From Rhodocyclaceae bacterium (GTDB taxonomy: Bacteria; Pseudomonadota; Gammaproteobacteria; Burkholderiales; Rhodocyclaceae), in the NCBI GenBank assembly GCA_016704145.1, contig JADJAS010000001.1, positions 62,001 through 126,000 on the forward strand: a stretch of DNA of 64,000 bases. Reading direction: 5' to 3'. Below, piece after piece: positions 42,720 through 51,614 of the stretch (positions are counted from its first letter, which is position 1; each line of letters opens with the position of its first letter). A model generated the notes under the pieces. The model made no database searches. It was not told the origin of the DNA and saw nothing but the letters and a program-made list of their open reading frames with translations. The position numbers were made by a program, and so were the translations under genes.

Positions 42720-43322
42720 ATGAAGCTGTATTACGCCCCCGCTGCCTGCTCCCTGTCACCGCACATCGTCCTGCGCGAAGCGGGCCTCCCCTTTGACATG
42801 ACGCGCGTCGACCTGGCCACCGGCAAGACCGAGACGGGCGCGGATTTCTCCGCCGTCAATCCCAACGGCTATGTACCCGTCCTGGTGCTCGACGACGGCA
42901 GCCTGCTGATGGAAGGACCGGCCATCGTCCAGTATGTCGCTGACCGTGTGCCCGAGAAAAAGCTGGCGCCCCCCAACGGAACGCTGGAGCGCTACCGGTT
43001 GCAGGCGATACTCAACTTCATCGCCACGGAACTGCACAAGGCCTTCGGCACGCTGTTCAATCCCGCCGCCGGCGACGACGGGAAGAAGGCGGCGCGCGTG
43101 CAGATCGCTGCCCGCTTCAATCATGTCCAGGCACAACTCAAGGGCCCCTACCTGTTCGGCGAACAATTCACGGTGGCCGATGCCTACTTGTTCACCGTCC
43201 TGGGCTGGGGCAAGTTCTGCGACATCGACATCGCGGCGTGGCCGAAGCTGGCCGAGTTCGCCGCGCGCGTGGCGCAACGCCCGGCGGTGCAGCAGGCCTT
43301 GCAGGCCGAAGGTCTCGTCTAG
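42720..43322 (+). CDS. Glutathione S-transferase, beta class-like
   Basis: The 200-aa protein starts MKLYYAPAACSLSPHIVLRE, the beta-class N-terminus with Cys10 that binds glutathione, and continues NPNGYVPVLVLDDGSLLMEG and AIVQYVAD. The helical C-terminal domain contains FGEQFTVADAYLFTVLGW. It conjugates or reduces electrophiles with glutathione in the cytoplasm. AAGGAGG lies 12 bases upstream. It is not clearly part of the ars operon (75-base gap). Confidence 0.92.
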   Translation: MKLYYAPAACSLSPHIVLREAGLPFDMTRVDLATGKTETGADFSAVNPNGYVPVLVLDDGSLLMEGPAIVQYVADRVPEKKLAPPNGTLERYRLQAILNFIATELHKAFGTLFNPAAGDDGKKAARVQIAARFNHVQAQLKGPYLFGEQFTVADAYLFTVLGWGKFCDIDIAAWPKLAEFAARVAQRPAVQQALQAEGLV

Positions 43323-43331
43323 CGTACGGTT

Positions 43332-43355
43332 CGGCGTGCCGCGACGGCTGACTTT
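43332..43355 (-). repeat. 24-nt dispersed repeat between the GST and lipoprotein genes
   Basis: Reverse complement begins AAAGTCAGCCG and ends GGCACGCCG; an intergenic copy. Confidence 0.75.
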
Positions 43356-43372
43356 CGTTCGCGCCTCGTCGA

Positions 43373-43828
43373 CTAGCCGGGCGCCGGAGCCGGGGCCACC
43401 GGCTTGGCGGCTGGCGAAGCGGTCCGGCCCAGCAGGGCCTTGACTTCCGCCGCGGTGAGCCGCTTGATCGAGGCGATCAAGCGACGCTCACCGAGCGTGC
43501 CCGGCAGCAGCACCGCGTCGCCGCCGAAGGAGCACAAGCGGCCGTCGCCATTACCGTCGGCAAAGGCGATGCTGTCGGCCGTGTGCAGGTTGAACGAGGG
43601 CGACACGAGCACCACGAGGTAGGCGCGGTCGTCGCCGGCGGTCTCGCGAATGACGATGCGCTCGTCATCAACCGCCCGCCAGTCGAAAATGGTTCGGACG
43701 AAAACGCAGGTTTCCGGGCCGCCGATCGCAACCTTCGCGGCGGAATTCTCTTCACTGACGGTCGTACCGAGCGAACAACCGACGGCGGCCAGCGCGGTCC
43801 CGAACAACGCGGCAATCAACTTGGACAT
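43373..43828 (-). CDS. Putative lipoprotein of unknown function
   Basis: A 151-aa protein with a lipobox (ALFGTALAAVGC, Cys18) and a small domain with two further Cys (ETCVFV and GRLCSFGGD) and NLHTADSIAFADGNGDG. It recalls small Cys-containing lipoproteins with RVxxWRxxDDR-type cores, but I cannot assign a family with confidence. The Pro/Ala-rich C-terminus is probably flexible. It is convergent with the GST gene. Confidence 0.7.
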   Translation of the reverse strand: MSKLIAALFGTALAAVGCSLGTTVSEENSAAKVAIGGPETCVFVRTIFDWRAVDDERIVIRETAGDDRAYLVVLVSPSFNLHTADSIAFADGNGDGRLCSFGGDAVLLPGTLGERRLIASIKRLTAAEVKALLGRTASPAAKPVAPAPAPG

Positions 43829-43884
43829 GGTTCGTCTCCTTCAATGTTGCCGTGCCGGAAACCGCGCTGGACGGGCGCCCTACT

Positions 43885-44568
43885 TCACGCGCCGGCCTCG
43901 ATGCCGGTGACGCGAATGCCGGCGTGGCAGCTGTACTGCTTGTTGATGAATATCAGCACCGAAGTCATGGCCTCGACAGCGGCGGCATTGGCGATGCTGC
44001 CGGCGTGGAAGCCGCGCATGCCCGCCGCCTCGACCAGTTTGATCACCTCGGCGCGCGCCTCCTTGCTATCGCCGCACACCAGCACATCGCAATCGAGGCC
44101 GTGACCTTCCTGCAGGTGATGGGCGGCGACGTTCTGGAACGCCGAAACCACTTTTACCTCCTCGCCGAGCAGCGCCTGGGCGATCTGTCCCGCCGAGCCC
44201 TGCGGCGGCAACTGGACCCTGGCGACTTTCGGTGGCACCAGCGGTACGGTCACGTCGATCAGGATCTTGCCGGCCAGGGCGCTCTTCACCGACTCCAGCG
44301 TGCTGGCCTGATGGCTGAACGGCACGGTCATGGCCACGATATTCGCCGCCTGGGCCGCCGAAGGATTGTCCATCGCCCGGACGGAAACATTCTTCACTCC
44401 GCGCTCGGCCATCACCTTCGACAGATCGGCGACCGCGGCCTCGGCCTTTTCCAAAGTCCGGGAGCCGATGATAACTGTATAGCCGGCCTGCGCCCAACGT
44501 CGCGCTAGGCCGGTGCCCAGGTCGCCGGTGCCGCCAAGGATGGCGATGATCGGTCTTGCTTCACTCAT
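43885..44568 (-). CDS. npdG: F420-dependent NADP reductase (NpdG/Fno type)
   Basis: A 227-aa Rossmann protein starting IAILGGTGDLGTGLARRWAQ, with IIGSRTLEKAEAA (NADP 2'-phosphate recognition), AMTVPFSHQASTL and the late VSAFQNVAAHHLQEG and CGDSKEAR segments characteristic of NpdG. It would transfer hydride between NADPH and coenzyme F420. With cofD, an LLM oxidoreductase and a Ddn-type protein in the same region it implies F420 use. The start follows the crotonase gene upstream by 5 bases. Confidence 0.85.
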   Translation of the reverse strand: MSEARPIIAILGGTGDLGTGLARRWAQAGYTVIIGSRTLEKAEAAVADLSKVMAERGVKNVSVRAMDNPSAAQAANIVAMTVPFSHQASTLESVKSALAGKILIDVTVPLVPPKVARVQLPPQGSAGQIAQALLGEEVKVVSAFQNVAAHHLQEGHGLDCDVLVCGDSKEARAEVIKLVEAAGMRGFHAGSIANAAAVEAMTSVLIFINKQYSCHAGIRVTGIEAGA

Positions 44569-44573
44569 CTGAT

Positions 44574-45353
44574 TTACTTTCCCTTGTAGACAGGTTTACG
44601 TTTCTCCGCGAATGCACGCGGCCCCTCGCGGGCGTCCTCGGAAGCGAAGACGCGGGCCGACATCGATTTTTCCAGCACGAAGGCTGGCTCGAGGTTCTGC
44701 GCACGCACGGCGATTTCCTTGGCGGTGCGAACCGCCAATGGGCCGTTTTCGCATATCTTGGCGGCCATGGCAAGCGCTTCACTCATCAAATCAGCCGCTG
44801 GCACCACTTTATTGATCAGGCCGATGTCGTAGGCACGCTTGGCATCGATGGTCTTGCCAGTCATCAGCATCTCCATGGCCACGGCCCAAGGAATCTGCCG
44901 GGGCAGGCGGACATGCGAGCCACCCGCCGGAATCACCGCCCAGCGCACTTCCGTCAACCCGAACGTGGCGTGCTCGGCGGCAATGCGGATGTCCGTGCCC
45001 AGCATGAACTCCAGCCCGCCGGCGACGCAGATGCCATTGACCGCGGTGATGACGGGCTTGTAGACCTTGTGGAAAGGCCGTGTCGCCGGATCGTCGTAAC
45101 CCATGTCGTCACCCTCGTTCAGGGCCGGCAGCGCCACCTTGAGGTCGAGGCCGGTGCAAAAGGCCTTTTCGCCGGTGGCGGTAAAGATCGCCACCCACAG
45201 TTCGGGATCGCGGTTGAAGTCCTCGATCGCAGCTTCCAGCCCCAGCATCATGTCCTTGGTCAGCGCGTTCATCGCCTGCGGCCGGTTGAGCGTCATCACC
45301 GCGATGTGGCCGCGCTTCTCGTAAGTGAAGGTTTCCGGCAGATTCAAAGCCAT
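44574..45353 (-). CDS. Enoyl-CoA hydratase/isomerase (crotonase) family protein
   Basis: The 259-aa protein shows the crotonase features: HIAVMTLNRPQAMNALTKDM, the oxyanion loop KAFCTGLDLKVAL and GICVAGGLEFMLGTDIRIAA, with Glu in AGGLEF and in LTEVRWA as possible catalytic acids. It probably hydrates a CoA-bound unsaturated intermediate. ATG 45353 follows GAGGAAACG; nine in-frame codons upstream are less likely. It is first after the DUF35 gene in a - strand operon. Confidence 0.85.
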   Translation of the reverse strand: MALNLPETFTYEKRGHIAVMTLNRPQAMNALTKDMMLGLEAAIEDFNRDPELWVAIFTATGEKAFCTGLDLKVALPALNEGDDMGYDDPATRPFHKVYKPVITAVNGICVAGGLEFMLGTDIRIAAEHATFGLTEVRWAVIPAGGSHVRLPRQIPWAVAMEMLMTGKTIDAKRAYDIGLINKVVPAADLMSEALAMAAKICENGPLAVRTAKEIAVRAQNLEPAFVLEKSMSARVFASEDAREGPRAFAEKRKPVYKGK

Positions 45354-45386
45354 CGGTTCGTTTCCTCTCGAATGATCCACGCCTGC

Positions 45387-45794
45387 TCAGGCGCGACAAA
45401 AATAAGGCAGCGTCACCTGCTCATTGACGGCGACGAACTCAACGCGGACGGGCATGCCCACCCGCAACTGTTCCGGCGGGCAGTCCCGCACCTGGCTCAG
45501 CACACGGACGCCTTCCTCCATCTCGATCACCGCCGGCGCGTAGGGCTCGTCACCGGCGAAGCCCGGATGCAGGGCGCGCGCCACCACGGTCCATGTGTAG
45601 ACCGTGCCGCGCCCGCCCGACTTAACCCAATCCCAGTCGAACGAGCCGCAGCCGGCGCAGATTTCGCGCGGCACATGCCGAAAACCACCGCAGTGACGGC
45701 AGCGCTGAAAACGCAGTTCGCCCCGCCGACACCACTCGTAATACTCTCCGGCGAGTCCTGCGAGGACGGGCAGCGGCTTCGGATTCGCTTGCAT
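45387..45794 (-). CDS. DUF35 OB-fold protein with zinc ribbon (partner of the adjacent thiolase-like protein)
   Basis: The 135-aa protein has a rubredoxin-like zinc ribbon (CRHCGGFRHVPREICAGCGS) then an OB fold (GTVYTWTVVAR, VLSQVRD, VRVEFVAV). Such proteins form complexes with SCP2-type thiolases, as in steroid side-chain aldolases (Ltp2-ChsH2) and acetyl-CoA acyltransferase complexes. The partner gene is immediately upstream, 33 bases away. Confidence 0.87.
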   Translation of the reverse strand: MQANPKPLPVLAGLAGEYYEWCRRGELRFQRCRHCGGFRHVPREICAGCGSFDWDWVKSGGRGTVYTWTVVARALHPGFAGDEPYAPAVIEMEEGVRVLSQVRDCPPEQLRVGMPVRVEFVAVNEQVTLPYFCRA

Positions 45795-45827
45795 GTCGTT
45801 TTCTCCCGACGTATCGTTGGCTACGGT

Positions 45828-47003
45828 TCAACGCCTGAGGATGGCAATGCTGCCGTCGCCGAAATCACCCCAACCGGTCACGACGCCAATTTCGGCATCC
45901 TTGATCTGCCGCGCGCCGGCCTCGCCGCGCAGTTGCCGTACCGCTTCCACGACGTGACCGAACCCGAGCAGATGGCCTTGCGACAACAGCCCGCCATGCG
46001 TGTTGACCGGCAGCCGGCCGCCGAGTTCGATGCCGCCATTTTCGACGAAGGCTCCGCCCTCGCCGCGGGCGCAAAAGCCGGCTTCCTCGATCTGCTGGAT
46101 CACTTCGAAGGTGAAACAGTCATAGATCTGGGCGAAATCAGCGTCCTGCGGACGCACGCCGGCCATCGCGAAGGCCTCAGGCGCCGCCGTGGTCAAGCCG
46201 ATGCGATGGAACTCGGGCCGATTCATGATCTCGTCGGCGGGATAGGGCTGGCCGGAGGCCGCGCCCATGATGTAAATGGGCGTTTTGCCGAGATCGCGCG
46301 CGCGTTCGACGCTGGTCACCACATAGGCCGCCGCGCCGTCGGTTTCCAGGCAGCAGTCGAGCAGGCGGTAGGGATCGGTGATCATCGGCGAGGCCAGATA
46401 GGCCTCCATCGTCAACGGCTTGCCGTGCATCAGCGCAGCCGGATTCAACTGGGCGTGCTTGCGCATCGCGAGCGCAACGGCGCCGAGATGCTCGGCGCGG
46501 GTGCCGTACTCATGCATGTGGCGGCGGGCCATCAAGGCGTACCACTGCGGCGGCGCGTTGAGACCGAACGGCATGTAGTAGTCGCGGGCGATGGCCGCGC
46601 CGGGAATCGACTCGGCGTCATTGGCGGCGGTCTCGCGCACCCGCACGCCGGAAAAGCCGTTCCAGCCGGCCGGCACCAGGACATGGTCGGCCGCGCCGGT
46701 GACAACCGCCATGGCGGCGACACGCAACGCCGCCACCGGCGAGGCTCCGCCCATGTTGAGCATGACGGCGAAGCGCAGATCGGCGCAACCGAGGTTGGCG
46801 GCAAAAGCCTCGGCCTTGCCCAGATTGGGAAAGGGAATGATGCCGTCGATCTGGCCCGCCTTGAGCCCGGCATCGTCGATGGCCGCCAGCGCGGCCTTGA
46901 GTTGCAGCGCCATTTCGCCGAGGCCGGAGCCCGGCTTGCGGCAAACCGCCGTTTCGCCGATGCCGACGATGCATGCCTTGTCCCTGATCACTGTGCGCTC
47001 CAC
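45828..47003 (-). CDS. Thiolase-like (SCP2/lipid-transfer type) protein
   Basis: The 391-aa protein is of the non-classical thiolase group: RDKACIVGIGETAV, DDAGLKAGQIDGII, MLNMGGASPVAALRVAA (where true thiolases have the nucleophile Cys; here the place seems to be Gly/Ala), and the end VNTHGGLLSQGHLLGFGHVV. Loss of the Cys is usual in the Ltp aldolases, which split CoA-bound beta-hydroxy acids together with a DUF35 protein. GTG 47003 is taken as start, 14 bases after the previous gene; GTG 46991 is possible. Confidence 0.83.
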   Translation of the reverse strand: MERTVIRDKACIVGIGETAVCRKPGSGLGEMALQLKAALAAIDDAGLKAGQIDGIIPFPNLGKAEAFAANLGCADLRFAVMLNMGGASPVAALRVAAMAVVTGAADHVLVPAGWNGFSGVRVRETAANDAESIPGAAIARDYYMPFGLNAPPQWYALMARRHMHEYGTRAEHLGAVALAMRKHAQLNPAALMHGKPLTMEAYLASPMITDPYRLLDCCLETDGAAAYVVTSVERARDLGKTPIYIMGAASGQPYPADEIMNRPEFHRIGLTTAAPEAFAMAGVRPQDADFAQIYDCFTFEVIQQIEEAGFCARGEGGAFVENGGIELGGRLPVNTHGGLLSQGHLLGFGHVVEAVRQLRGEAGARQIKDAEIGVVTGWGDFGDGSIAILRR

Positions 47004-47017
47004 GATGATGTCACCGC

Positions 47018-47929
47018 CTACCGGCCCGGCTTGGCCTTGCCCCGCTCGGCCTGCGCTTGTTCGTATTCCGCGAGCAATTGTCCGCGCATCTCGGCCTCGC
47101 GCCGGCGTATGGCCCAGAACTCGGCCTTGCGCTTCTCCACGAAGGCAGCACCGCCTTCCTTGCCCTCGGGCATGTCGAACCAGTCCGGATACAGCGCCGC
47201 CGAGGTGATGCAGGATTCCTTGTAACCGTCCATTTCCTGGTCGAACGCCGCCTTCAGTACCTCGAGACAGCCCGGGCTGACGGCAAGCAGTTCCTCGCAC
47301 CACTTGTCCACTTCCGCCTCGAGTTGATCGAGCGGCACCACGGTATTGATCAGGCCCATCGCCAGCGCCTGGTCGGCCTTGTACTTGCGGCAGAGCATCC
47401 ACATTTCGCGGGCCTTCTTGGCGCCGACCACCTTGGTGAGATAGGGCACGAAAAAACCGTCGGCGGGAGAGGAAACCCGCGGACCCGCCTGGCCAAAAAC
47501 GGCATTGTCGGCGGCGATGGTGAAATCGCAGCAGTAAGCCATGTGGTTATGGCCGGCGATGCAGTAGCCCTGCACCTGGGCGATGATCGGCTTGCGCGAC
47601 ATGCGCATCAGCCGGTTGTGCGGATAGCGGTTATAAAAGGCTTCGCGCAGCCCCCAGCGTTCCCAGTCGACATCGCCTCCCGCTCCGAAATGCTTGCCGC
47701 GCGCCGCGACGACGATCACGCCGATACCGGGATCGTGGTTGGCGTCGTAGAACGCGCGAAACATCTCCTCGACCGTGGACATGGTCAGGGTGTTCATCTT
47801 CTCCGGCTTGTTCAACGACACCCGGGCGACGCCGCCACCCAGGGTTGCGTGCTGTTTCTTTTCGTAGACGATCTCCTTGAAATCGTCCAGGCCGTCGCCC
47901 GTGACGACGCTCCAGTCGGTCCAGCTCAT
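47018..47929 (-). CDS. BadI/MenB-like crotonase, candidate ring-cleaving hydrolase
   Basis: The 303-aa crotonase fits the BadI/MenB branch: KPIIAQVQGYCIAGHNHMAY, FGQAGPRVSSPADGFF, VVGAKKAREMWMLCRKYKA and AMGLINTVVPLDQLEAEVDK. BadI opens the ring of 2-oxocyclohexanecarboxyl-CoA and MenB closes one; steroid hydrolases related to this branch open ring-derived CoA esters. The oxyanion segment reads GKHFGAGGDVDW. A C-terminal extension of charged residues (EYEQAQAERGKAK) is unusual. The substrate is inferred only from the neighbours. Confidence 0.82.
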   Translation of the reverse strand: MSWTDWSVVTGDGLDDFKEIVYEKKQHATLGGGVARVSLNKPEKMNTLTMSTVEEMFRAFYDANHDPGIGVIVVAARGKHFGAGGDVDWERWGLREAFYNRYPHNRLMRMSRKPIIAQVQGYCIAGHNHMAYCCDFTIAADNAVFGQAGPRVSSPADGFFVPYLTKVVGAKKAREMWMLCRKYKADQALAMGLINTVVPLDQLEAEVDKWCEELLAVSPGCLEVLKAAFDQEMDGYKESCITSAALYPDWFDMPEGKEGGAAFVEKRKAEFWAIRRREAEMRGQLLAEYEQAQAERGKAKPGR

Positions 47930-47963
47930 GGTCGGTCTCCTTGCGACGAGAATGGTGCCCGGT

Positions 47964-49172
47964 TCACGGAATCGCCCCCTTGGCCTTCATGGCCTCGATC
48001 TCTTCCCATTGGTATTCGAGCAGCTCCATCATCAGCAGTTCGGTATCCTGACCCAGTTGCGGCCCCAGGCAGCGCAACTCGCCGGGGGTCTTGGACAATG
48101 TAACAGGCATGCCGCGAACATCGACTTCACGATCGACCTCCTCGCAATAAGTCTTCATGAAGTAGCGGTTCCGCCATGCCTGCTCGTCGCGGATGACATC
48201 GGCCAGATTGTTGATCGGGCTGGCGATCACGCCTTCCCTGTTGCAGGCCGCCATCAGCTCTTCGTGGCCGCGCTGGCGGGTGGCGTTCTCGATGATCTCG
48301 ATCAGCGCCTCGTTGTGGGTGGCTCGGCCGGCGGCATCCTTGAAGCGGCCGTCTTGCAGCATCGCCTCGGCCGCGAGCGCGCGACCAACGGCGGCATGGC
48401 GGTCGTCGCGATTCGGCTCGCACAGATACACCCACTTGCCCCGGGTGGGATAAAGGTTCCAGAGCGGATTGACCACCTGTTTGCGCGACTGCTGCAGCGC
48501 GCTTTCGCGATGACCGGCGAGGAAGGATTGAAGATAGGGCGCGGCCAGGTACAGCTGCGCGCCATAGAGGGAGGCATCCAGATATTGCCCCTTGCCGGTG
48601 CGACGGCGCTGGTAGAGCGCCAGCATGATGCCGAGCGCCGACATGATGCCGCCGAACGCATCGCCCGAACCCATGCCCATGTAGATCGGCGGCTGGCCTG
48701 GCTCGCCCAGCCGCGCCATGGCGCCGGTCAACGCCTGCACCGTCATGTCGAACGACGGTTTCGAGGCCGTGCTGAAACGCCCGTAGCCGGTGTTGGTGGC
48801 ATAGACGAGGCGCGGATTGATCGACGCCAGCTTGGCGTACGAGAGATTCCAGCTGGCGAGGAGATCCATCGAGAGGTTGGACAGGAAAACGTCGGACTTC
48901 TCGACCAGGCGGTAGAGGATTTCCTGCCCCGCGGCCTTTTTGAGATCGATGGCCATGCTCTTCTTGTTGCGGTTGATGACCAGGAAATACTGGTTCCAGT
49001 CACCCACCTCGAGCGATTTGATGCTGCGCACACCGCGCCCCTGATCGCCGCCCTGGGGACGTTCGATCTTGATCACATCGGCACCGAAGTCGGCGAGATG
49101 CTGCGCGGCCACCGGCCCCTGAAACCACACCGTGAGATCGACGACGCGAATGCCTTCGAGTGCCTTGGACAT
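47964..49172 (-). CDS. Class III CoA-transferase (CaiB/BaiF family) with catalytic Asp
   Basis: The 402-aa protein has EGIRVVDLTVWFQGPVAAQH, IKIERPQGGDQGRG and MAIDLKKAAG, and the active-site Asp171 in MGMGSGDAFGG, equivalent to Asp169 of formyl-CoA transferase. It would move CoA from a donor to a carboxylic acid through an aspartyl-CoA thioester path. It is 12 bases downstream of the related gene 49185-50369, which lacks this Asp; the two may form a hetero-oligomer. Confidence 0.88.
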   Translation of the reverse strand: MSKALEGIRVVDLTVWFQGPVAAQHLADFGADVIKIERPQGGDQGRGVRSIKSLEVGDWNQYFLVINRNKKSMAIDLKKAAGQEILYRLVEKSDVFLSNLSMDLLASWNLSYAKLASINPRLVYATNTGYGRFSTASKPSFDMTVQALTGAMARLGEPGQPPIYMGMGSGDAFGGIMSALGIMLALYQRRRTGKGQYLDASLYGAQLYLAAPYLQSFLAGHRESALQQSRKQVVNPLWNLYPTRGKWVYLCEPNRDDRHAAVGRALAAEAMLQDGRFKDAAGRATHNEALIEIIENATRQRGHEELMAACNREGVIASPINNLADVIRDEQAWRNRYFMKTYCEEVDREVDVRGMPVTLSKTPGELRCLGPQLGQDTELLMMELLEYQWEEIEAMKAKGAIP

Positions 49173-49184
49173 GATTCCCTCCGG

Positions 49185-50369
49185 TTACGCGACAACGCCG
49201 GCGGCGGTCAGTTGATGAATGGTCTCGGCGGAATAGCCGAGCAACTCGTGCAAGACCTGTCCGCCGTGTTGTCCGCTACACGGCGCCAGGCGTTCCAGAC
49301 GCGCCGTGCTGTCGCTCATGAAAATCGGGAAGCCGAGGCTCTTGACCTTGCCAAAGCTGGGATGGTCGAGTTCGAGAATGTAACGATTGGCGCCGACCTG
49401 CGGATCGCTGGCCGGATAATCGAACTGTTCGATGACGTCCGCGGACATCTGATTGTCCATGAACGCCTGGCGCCAATAGGCGCCCGGATGCCGCTGGAAC
49501 GCCTGCTCCAGCGCCTCGATCAGTTCCAGCCGATGGCTTTCGGTGCGTTTGTCATGGGTGTCGAAACGCGGGTCATCGGTCGCAAGGCCCACCATCTTCG
49601 AGAACACCGGCCACCAGCGATCGGTATCGGGCATGGTCAGCGTCACCCAGCGGCCGTCCGCGCTCGGATACAGGGAGCCGGACATCGGATTCGACACGTC
49701 CAGGCGTGAAATCGGGTTGAGCAACCGGTCGCCCTTGCCAATGGCCAGGAATGCCTGCAAGTCGAGGGCCGCGCCGTACATGTTGGCGCCGAACAGGGAG
49801 ACGTCGACCTCCTGGCCCTCGCCGGTTTCCAGCCGGTGAAAGAGCGCCATGACAATGCCGAAAGCCATCATCACCGACGCATGCATGGCGCCGGAGCCGG
49901 TATAAACAGGCGGTTGCCCGGGCTGGGGCAGAATCGGCATCATGCCGGTGCGAGCGGCCGCCAGTTCGTCGATGGGCGGTAGCGCTGCGTCCGGGCCCAG
50001 CGGGCCGAAGCCCGAGAGCCGGCCATACACGATATCCGGACGAATCGTCCGCACGCGCTCGTAAGCGAGCCCGGCGGCGGCCAGTTCGTCCCGTTGCCAA
50101 TCGGTGACGACCACATCCACCTTGGCGAGCAAGTCCGTCAGCACCGCCCGCCCCTGGTCGCGCCGAAAATCGAGAGCCAGGCTTTCCTTGTTGCGATGGA
50201 TGAGATCGGCCTCGTGGTTCCAGCCGGCGGGCCGTGGTTCGGCGTTTGCCGGCAGCGGATCGAGCCGAATGACGCGGGCGCCGAAATCGGCCAGGAAAGC
50301 GGCCGACAACGCGGTGCAGAACTGCCGACCAAGATCCAGCACGATGACGTCATCAAGTGCGCGGCTCAT
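49185..50369 (-). CDS. Class III CoA-transferase family protein without the catalytic Asp
   Basis: The 394-aa protein has the fold signatures (DDVIVLDLGRQFCTALSAAF, LALDFRRDQGRAVL, IVYGRLSGFGPLGPDAA). The active-site loop reads YTGSGAMHASVMM, with Ala161 where the Asp of its neighbour stands. On its own it should be inactive as a CoA-transferase. It may be a structural or substrate-binding partner of 47964-49172. It is the first gene of the - strand run, divergent from 50599. Confidence 0.85.
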   Translation of the reverse strand: MSRALDDVIVLDLGRQFCTALSAAFLADFGARVIRLDPLPANAEPRPAGWNHEADLIHRNKESLALDFRRDQGRAVLTDLLAKVDVVVTDWQRDELAAAGLAYERVRTIRPDIVYGRLSGFGPLGPDAALPPIDELAAARTGMMPILPQPGQPPVYTGSGAMHASVMMAFGIVMALFHRLETGEGQEVDVSLFGANMYGAALDLQAFLAIGKGDRLLNPISRLDVSNPMSGSLYPSADGRWVTLTMPDTDRWWPVFSKMVGLATDDPRFDTHDKRTESHRLELIEALEQAFQRHPGAYWRQAFMDNQMSADVIEQFDYPASDPQVGANRYILELDHPSFGKVKSLGFPIFMSDSTARLERLAPCSGQHGGQVLHELLGYSAETIHQLTAAGVVA

Positions 50370-50598
50370 CGCTTCTCCTCAAGAGCAACAGTATTTTGAC
50401 ATTCGCGGTTTGACCGGAAAGGATACCGCCACTGCCTCCCCATCACAATGAATGCCCAGCCATGGCAACGAATCAATTCCGGCCAGGAGAGGCTCCGTTG
50501 GGGACGTTCGCCGCCGGTGCCATCCGACGTTATCTCGCCACACCCACCTTGCTTTCCGCTAGCATGGTCCGGCCCGAGCCAACAGCCTCCGCCTTGCC

Positions 50599-51609
50599 GT
50601 GACCAACGATATCCCGATGCTTTCCCCGAGCGAATTGCTGGCGTGCCTTGGCGACCCCTGGGGCCGCGATTCGTATTCGCCGCTGGAAGGCAACCCGTGT
50701 CTGCTGGTCGATCTTCGCCAATCATTACCGGCGCCATGGGCTGATGGGCTCAGCGGATTGTTGCGGGAACTGCCCTGCCCGACGATCGGCGTCGGCCCCC
50801 GCGTCGATGCCAGGCGTACCAGCAGTTTGGCCGAAGCGCTCGATGCGACGGTGGACGACGAACAGGAATTGACCGCCATCCTGCGCAACGTCACCGCGCA
50901 TCCGCTCGCGGCCGCCACGCTCGTGCAACTGTTGCGCCATAACGAATCGACCTCCGTCGAAGCCGGCCTTCACGCCGAGTCACTGGCGTATGCGACGCTC
51001 CAGGGCAGCCGTGACTTCCGCGCCTTCCTGTCCAGGCGCTCTGCGCCGATCACGCCACGCGAGGACGACGACCCGCTGATCGCAACCCGAATCGGCAATG
51101 GCCTCGATATCGTGCTCAACAGACCCGACCAGCGCAACGCCTATTCGGCGGCCATGCGCGACGCGCTGTTCGAAGCCCTCCGCTGGCTGGAAGCGGATGA
51201 CAGCCTCGTGCTCGCAGAAATACGCGGCAAGGGCGACTGCTTCTGCGTCGGCGGCGACTTATCGGAATTCGGCATGGCCGCCGATCCCGCCGAGGCACAT
51301 CTGATCAGGATGTCCAGACCTGTCGGCTTGTTGATGCATCGCCTGCGGCATCGTGTCGAGTTTCATGTGCATCGGGCCTGCATCGGTTCCGGAATCGAGT
51401 TGCCGGCATTTGCCGGCCGCGTCACGGCCACCGCCGACACCTTCTTTCAACTGCCGGAGATCACCATGGGGTTGATCCCGGGAGCGGGGGGTACCGTCAG
51501 CATCCTGAAGCGCATCGGGCGTCAGCGGATGGCTCGCTGGGCCCTGTCGGCAAGACGTTTGCGCGCCCGCACCGCCCTGGCATGGGGACTGATCGACGCG
51601 ATCGACTGA
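50599..51609 (+). CDS. Tandem crotonase-like protein with degenerate first domain
   Basis: The 336-aa protein holds two crotonase-derived parts. Residues 30-150 look like a shortened domain that keeps only the end of the fold (TLVQLLRHNESTSVEAGLHA, ESLAYATLQGSRDFRAFL). Residues 165-336 give a second start (GLDIVLNRPDQRNAYSAAM, KGDCFCVGGDLSEFGM, ACIGSGIELPAFAGRV, PEITMGLIPGAGGTVSILKR). The second domain has oxyanion loops and a Glu in GIELP. The start is GTG 50599 or ATG 50617. It is the only + strand gene between 43.4 and 59 kb and may have its own promoter in 50370-50598, where I see no clear motif. Confidence 0.75.
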   Translation: MTNDIPMLSPSELLACLGDPWGRDSYSPLEGNPCLLVDLRQSLPAPWADGLSGLLRELPCPTIGVGPRVDARRTSSLAEALDATVDDEQELTAILRNVTAHPLAAATLVQLLRHNESTSVEAGLHAESLAYATLQGSRDFRAFLSRRSAPITPREDDDPLIATRIGNGLDIVLNRPDQRNAYSAAMRDALFEALRWLEADDSLVLAEIRGKGDCFCVGGDLSEFGMAADPAEAHLIRMSRPVGLLMHRLRHRVEFHVHRACIGSGIELPAFAGRVTATADTFFQLPEITMGLIPGAGGTVSILKRIGRQRMARWALSARRLRARTALAWGLIDAID

Positions 51610-51614
51610 TCGCG

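Noticed and set aside
44556..47225. An 889-codon open frame on the + strand opposite three catabolic genes
   Set aside because: It spans several real genes on the - strand and has no domain or start signal.
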